NCBI RefSeq assembly: GCF_902362185.1
Contig: NC_044496.1
Coordinates: 10,755,772-10,819,771, forward strand
DNA: 64,000 nucleotides
DNA from: Chanos chanos
Lineage: Eukaryota > Chordata > Actinopteri > Gonorynchiformes > Chanidae
Direction: 5' to 3'
Shown: piece by piece, positions 57,958 to 64,000 of the stretch
Layout of the letters: each line of letters opens with the position of its first letter
Position numbering within the stretch: position 1 is the first letter of the stretch
Notes under the pieces: generated by a model
Told to the model about the DNA's origin: nothing
What the model saw: the letters and a program-made list of their open reading frames with translations, nothing else
Databases searched by the model: none
Made by a program: the position numbers and the translations under genes

Positions 57958-60900
57958 CAGGGTGGGATTTTTCAGTGACTGAATGCTTATCTTTTGGTAT
58001 TGAGAAGCACCCTTCTGAGTAAAAAGCTCAAACAAACAGCATTGGGACATGATGGCATTTCCTGCTGCCCTGCTCAGGTTGTTTAGAGTATCCTCCCAGT
58101 GCTGACACTGCAAAACCACTCACTCAGGTGTTATCTCACTACTATGTTTTCCGCATCTTTTGGTCTCTAGCAGATCATACCAAAACATGTAAATCCAGTA
58201 GACAGTCTAACCACTTTGCTGGATAGATAATCTACAGAGTATGTTTATGTAAAATGTACTTATGAATTCTATATCAGGGAAATATATTAATTATTTTCAG
58301 CACTTTGCTACTGTTTTGATGGTAATTTTCATAAAGTGGTTTGATTTTCCTACTTATCTTCTATTTGAAGAATAATGCCCCCCCCCCCCTTCACCCCTCC
58401 ACCCAGCACTAGTATCAGCAAAGACCAAATGCCCTTTCTCTCCTTCTCCTCATCAAAATAGGAAGAAGAAAAGAGAAGAAAGAATGAACATGAGAAAGAG
58501 AGAGAGAGAGAGAGATAGAGAGAGAGAGTGTAAAGGAAAGGGAGGGAGGGAGGGAGGGAGGGAGAGAAAGAAAGGGAGGATTCATCGATCAGTGGCGATC
58601 GTTGAGCGCCCCTGCACCCTGCTTCTCATTGTTTTTTATCATGTCTCTCAAAGCAGGGCGAAGCCTTGTTGCCATGGCACCCATCGCACGCTGGCGATGG
58701 CACTTCAACTCTTTAGCTTAATGATCTCTTGGCTGATGGCCTACTTGTCAGACTCCCTCGCTCTGTGGAGAAGAAAAGGAGAGTATTTGAATCCTGTATC
58801 ATAATCATAACATTTCCTACAAGCCGTCCACACTTTACTCGCGCATAAAAAAGCAGCGCAAGCCCTCCCTTTTACTAATTTATTTCCAGCTTCCCAATGT
58901 ATTTTTCAGTATTGGACAAGTCTCCCAAGATGGAGAGAAATCTTATTTGAAATGGAGAGAAACCAATTTGCATTCATTTAGTGCTTTTTTTGTTTTTTAC
59001 TCATTACTTTAACCCATCACTCTGCTGGCAGTTCAGTCTCGGGTGAAGGATTACCGCCTGGTATAAATAGCTGCCATTTATTTGGCCAAAAAAGAGTCTT
59101 CTCTCTGTCATTATGGAGACAGAAAATCCTAATTTAGAAATCCGAACAAAAAACGCTGAGCGTTCAACTCAATTCCGTAATCCTGCGTATTGCATGAAAT
59201 CAAGGGTGTCGTGTTACAATACGCCGTTTAAGTCAACGCAGTGATGGAGACAAAGGTAGCGCCCGCAGCTATAGCGTGATGCACTGAGCAAGGAAATGTG
59301 ATCATAGTCAATGTTTCATTTCAAGTTATTCAATTTCTCTCATATTTTGAAGCGTTCCTTGTACCTTTTTATTGCAATATATATACCCATCTAGTTGGAA
59401 TGTGTATGTCAAGGGCTTTTAATATTGTATAAGATACAGAGAGCCATAGCTTTGGCCTCCTGTTAATTAGTTTAATGTATTTTTCCCTGGGTGACGCGGG
59501 CGTGCCTAATCGCACATGACTTTGAGTAGATGATGCGTGTCTCCACGCCAGCACGTCCTCTCTTATTTGACTATGGACAGACGAAGCTCAGACGCTAGCC
59601 GCTGATATTGATCACTGTCGTCTGTTTTGAACGCCGGTGCCGGTCGATCAGATCTGACCTATTGTTCACAGGGTAAAGGAAGAAAACAAATGAAAATAAA
59701 AGAAGTTGGATCTTAATTGATTCGCTGCGGCAGCTGCTGTTTGCAGCAGGCTAAAAGGTACATTATACCTCATAACCCTTATTGTGAACCGAAAACGAGA
59801 GGTAGAAAATCAGAATGAAGCACCTTTTAAGCTAAAATTGTCCTTAAAATAGCCGCGTCTCTAAACGTATAGTAACAGATAACCACTTTATGTAGTAAGA
59901 GATGAACAAAACCAACCTGCATTAGTTAATTAAGTGAATAAAGAAATATGTTTGGCTCTCAGGCTTGGTCACATGTAGGCTACTTTTTAACACAAAGATG
60001 TTCTTGCCATACACAAAAAGCATTCTCGTATAGAATAGAAATCAATACCTCTTATTCGAGAGGATTCTGACTCCCCAAACAGATGGCATAGTTCCTTCTT
60101 TGGGTATATATCCGTCGTGCAGAGAGAATATAGTTACTTATGTATGCATTTTAAATCTATCTAGGCAGGCATTTTCAAATTGTATTTTCTTCAACCACAG
60201 CAGCATGGTGGGCTGTAAATATTAATGCTTTGAAATATTTCTGCCGACAGCATAGGTGAGGATCATCCTCAGACTCCGGGAAATTTCCGTTAAATACGAC
60301 ACTTGTATTTCTCTCCTCAGTTCAAGCAGTGATACTCTTCATAGACTTGTGGCATAAACATGTCTTGGAGGACATCATAGACCAAGGTGAAGACACAGAG
60401 ATCTTACAGGAAGACGTAAATGAATACGTCTAACACGGGAGTATTTTAATAAAAGAACTTATTATCCCTTGTCTAGGCTTCTTAAGTTAGACTGTCTCTT
60501 GGCATCTGTCTCTTTGCCTCATGTGCAGAGTGTGAATGTTTGCGTCAGTGTAATCTCTCCCTCACATTTTTTAAATGTCACTTTTCAGTCGGTGTTTTCA
60601 AAAACACTTATCCAGATTTAGCCGCTTTAACTCGTTATCTTGACGTCTAAGAAGAGAACTTGGACAGGATGCATCAGGTCTTCGTGTCTTCATTTTAGAC
60701 CCTTTGTGAATTTTATAGTTATACGGAAATAAAAAAAAAAAAGTCAGCCAGGTGTTCTTTTTTTAGACGTGAGAGTTGATAAAGAGGAACTTCTTGCATT
60801 GCTATTTGTAGAGGAAGTGTGATGGATGTCTCCACATTTTCTGCTAAGCGCCGTCTAAAGCAGTTACGTTCACTTTCACAACTCCCAGACAAGGCTAAAA

Positions 60901-61460
60901 GTAAGCTTCACTTTTTATCTGCTTTTATCCCCCAGCATACTCAAGCCTTTAAAAAAAAATCCGTTTTACTTATTTTATCCACTCATAATGTGATATAGAG
61001 AGCCAAGCACTTCCTGCATATTGTAAGGTATTGAAAGGTACAATTGAATTAGACTAAAGAGCCCTGAAGAAGGGAGAGTACTCCCATTCTCTCTTTTTGC
61101 TGTAAATTGACACTGAAAATGGTTCGTCTCGCGCCCTCTCAAACGGATAACTTGCATATTAACTGGCTCGGGGGTAAATTGTGTCCAAATGGTACAGAAT
61201 GCAGTAAATGGGCTCTCTGTCGTCTCAGATCACATTTCCACTCATCAGTGGCCTGCTTTATTTCCTTGCTCTCTTTTGATGGGAGTTTATGACGTCGGCT
61301 AATGACCCGACCTTGACTCCTCATCGCCCCCTCAGCAAATGCTACTTTTGTACCACCGAACATGAGCACAGTTAGTGTACCCAAGTCAATGAAGCGTGTA
61401 ATTTGTACCACTAAACATCCCACTTCTGACACCTGCGAATGGGTTAATTCAAAAAGGCCA
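56850..61460. other. gene-free region with candidate conserved noncoding islands
   Basis: No exon series was found. Islands of high-complexity, moderately GC-rich sequence rich in ATTA, TAATTA and palindromic words stand out from AT-rich filler: about 56850-57060, 57725-57895, 58570-58800, 59030-59130 and 61125-61460. This texture is typical of developmental enhancers in vertebrate gene deserts; in human the region beyond CCNE1 leads to the regulatory deserts of ZNF536 and TSHZ3. Conservation cannot be shown from one sequence. Confidence 0.35.
58490..58572. repeat. purine-rich (GA)n and (GGGA)n tract
   Basis: GA repeats with one TA break (58496-58528), then about seven GGGA units, all purine on the plus strand; such mirror-like tracts can form triplex DNA. 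Confidence 0.85.
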
Positions 61461-62680
61461 AAAGCTGTGATCCCCCCCCTCCCCCTTTTTTTTCTCCTTG
61501 GACATTTGTAACATCCTCTGTTTTAGCAAGAGTGAGAATTAGAGACAGCGGTTTGCTTTTCCCCCTAGAGTATGAAACTGTCTTAGAATATTTTGCCTTC
61601 ATGTTCCAGAAAAGAAAATCTTTGAATATACATATGATTAATAATTAATTCCATACTTTATTCCCCTTTGAAAGTTATTATGCAGAATTAATATTTCATT
61701 GGGGTACAAGCTTTACATAACAAGCGTGCTAAGACAAAGGACAGTAATGGCACATAGTTTGACAAGTCTATGTAGGATTAGTCAGAAAGATGGAAGTTTA
61801 AAATCTGTGACATTTGTCTATCCAATGTGTGACGTTTTCAAAAGACTACTGTTTCTCATAGATGGACAGGATGCATCTGTCGCCTTATCTACTAAATCAG
61901 TAACAGCTTTTTTTTTTTTCCTGATAGGCACATACTGAGCAGTCTGATATATTGATCCAACATATAATTAGATCAGAAGCTGTATGTGCCTGAAAGTAGA
62001 GTCATTTTTTGTTGTTTTTTCAGTAGCACAAGCATGTGGCAGAGGTCTTTAGTCATGTAAGGATTAATTATGTTGACAATATCAGAGACAGAAATCATCA
62101 GTGCACCTTATGTCCTTGGAGTTGAACATGAAAAAAGACATAAGGTGACTGATACAGGGACCAAAGTGACCTCTGTCCTTGGACCAGTACTCTTAAGATG
62201 GGTATGAGAGAACCAACTGTCCAGGGCACTTAGATGACATGAGTTCTGTTGGCACCCTGACCACTCTTTAATGTGCCAGTGATTTCTCACATGCAGAGAG
62301 AGAGAGAGAAACAGAGACAGAGACAGAGACAGAGACAGAGATAGAAAAGGCTAAGAGGAGCCAGACAAAAAACACAGAATGCATGCTATCAGAAAGCACT
62401 TATCTTAGAAAACAGACAATTCCCTTTATTGTCTTGAATTTTCAATAACAGGTAGCACTTTAGTGGTGAATCTGATAGTGGTTGCCTGTTGGAATGAAGC
62501 AGTGCTTTCTGTGCTGGTCCAGTTAGCTGTGAGGGATTGCAGTCAGTAGGTAACTGTTACTCTAACATGTAACACAAGCAATGACAGGGCCAGTGTCTTT
62601 TCCCAGTTAGAGAGGAAAAGATGGGCCATAACACTCCTTAGTGGAAAACAGATAACTGTCTACCAACATCTATCTCATGT

Positions 62681-62737
<57 letters not shown>

Positions 62738-63074
62738 GTCTCTGTCTCTGTTTCTCCCTGGTTTCCTGATGTGCCGTAGAGAGACACAATTATCCACTTC
62801 ATTTGAGTTGAGGTGATAATGGTGGGCCCAGCCCTCTTGGGGAAATAGGTAGCAGTAATTGTGAATGGTGTAACGAGTGTGGAATCGCGAGCGTGTGGAG
62901 CGACACCATTAGAATTGACCCACTCCTGACCCCCACCCTGACAACAAGTGAGACCTCCAACCCCCCTCTGCTCACGGAACCGAGCAGGACCCATTCTAGC
63001 TCACAGAAAATTAATCTCCAGTCTCAACCTCCCCAGTTTTCTCTTTTTTCTCTCTTTTTGCCATCTCCTTTATG

Positions 63075-63111
<37 letters not shown>

Positions 63112-64000
63112 TGTTCTCATTTTTCCCCTTCCAATTAGTTCTTAAAAAAAAACACTTAAAGAATGTTATTATTTCTTAGACATACAATTATCTGAATGTG
63201 CAGAAGTTTGAAACAAAAACATCTAGTTATGTGTGGTTAAGCTGTCCTATTATAAAAATCTGGACCTGATGAAGTCAGAAGGGTGAAGAGAGAAAAAGTG
63301 TTTTGCCATAAGGCGACATTTCCCATAGGGTTCTTCCTCTAATTCTACACCTGAAACTAATCTTACAGCCTGTGTCCCTATCCTGCCTCTCCGCTTCGTG
63401 CAGAGGGAGTGTGCAAATTTTGTGTGTGTGTGTGTGTGTGTGTGTGCGTGCGTGCGTGTGTGTGTGTTGCCGGCGCTTGAGGGGCACAGTCTCTCTTTCT
63501 GCCCCTGAAGCTTTGGCTCCTCTGCACCTGTGCACAGACAGGTGAGTGGGACACTAACGACCTGCTCCAATTATCCGGGTGTGACACAGTGTCGGTGAAT
63601 TATCTGGCTTTAAAAAGCTCGGGAGTATGTGGCGGAGCAGCGGGAGGCCTCCCGACCTGAGGCTCTATTAATCTGAGTGCCGTGCCGCTGAGAAGCCCCT
63701 CTCCTCGCGTGTTTGATGAGCCGCTTATCACGAGGCTCCCGCTGATTCCGAGTGGGGAAGCGTTGGGCTCCCTTTAAAATGCTTTGTATTAATTAACCCC
63801 CTACCCTCAACCCCCTTATTCTTCCTGTTTTTACCCCTCTCTCTCTCTTTCATTTTTTTTTTCTTTCTTTCTTTCTTTCTTTTTTTTTTTTTTTTTTTTT
63901 TGCTGTCCGGTATGGGGACCTGTAGGTAGTGCTTTAGCACTGAGTCAAACTGGACTTGTGCGCTGGAGAAAAGATTTGAGTCCTCTGTGTCTTCGAGTAG
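61461..64000. other. gene-free right end with microsatellites and one GC-richer island
   Basis: Contents: GAGACA repeats (62293-62341), CT runs (62687-62738 and 63081-63110), a TG/CG run (63421-63468) and a T/CTTT run (63850-63901). The stretch 63560-63790 is complex and GC-richer than its surroundings. No coding exon was recognised; open frames here translate the repeats. Confidence 0.5.

Noticed and set aside
62638-62994. Arg-Glu repeat open frame on the minus strand
   Set aside because: It translates a CT microsatellite; the non-repeat part has no family match.
1-64000. CRISPR array, tRNA/rRNA genes, prokaryotic operon or viral genome
   Set aside because: No spaced direct repeats, no complete tRNA cloverleaf outside the SINEs, no dense same-strand coding; the gene content is plainly vertebrate.

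Overview
This is vertebrate nuclear DNA, almost certainly from a teleost fish. The genes have short exons with GT/AG introns, AT-rich introns, many CA/TG, CT and poly-G microsatellites, and fish-type repeats: a tRNA-headed SINE with an AATTAGGA/AAGCGG tail, an RTE/Rex-like LINE tail and a hAT MITE. No prokaryotic operon, CRISPR array, rRNA gene or tRNA gene was seen. All protein matches below were made by reading the translations against family sequences I know; no database search was run.

Layout. 1-6.2 kb: gene-free, microsatellite-rich. 6.25-11.4 kb: pop4 (+), a 7-exon, 220-residue RNase P/MRP subunit. 11.9-15.2 kb: gene-free, with an intact-looking SINE. 15.2-17.0 kb: plekhf1 (+), coding sequence in one exon. 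17-22.9 kb: gene-free, with a hAT MITE carrying a clean 8-bp target duplication. 22.9-34.7 kb: a rearranged segmental duplication on the minus strand holding two full-length c19orf12 genes (141 codons each, identical exon structure), a dead third exon between them, duplicated flanks and a ~350-bp inverted repeat of high identity. 35.5-39.2 kb: a short, divergent TP53INP-family gene (+). 39.2-42.7 kb: a six-exon BtpA-family gene (-), tail-to-tail with the TP53INP gene and head-to-head with the next. 43.4-50.3 kb: ccne1 (+), cyclin E1, 408 residues. 50.3-64 kb: no recognisable gene, but several complex-sequence islands that look like candidate conserved regulatory elements.

The order pop4 - plekhf1 - c19orf12 - ccne1 matches human 19q12, so the backbone is an ancient vertebrate block. 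Two genes are additions relative to the human block as I know it. The TP53INP gene mirrors the CCNE2-TP53INP1 neighbourhood of human 8q22 and could be a third TP53INP ohnolog. The BtpA-family gene belongs to a bacterial/invertebrate/fish family that I believe mammals lack. These genes do not form a pathway: RNA processing, endosomal signalling, mitochondria-ER lipid biology, autophagy, an uncharacterised TIM-barrel-like protein and the cell cycle are simply neighbours. The most interesting points are the BtpA gene, the TP53INP/cyclin E paralogon, the c19orf12 expansion with its inverted repeat, and the opposed poly(A) signals 39.17-39.19 kb.
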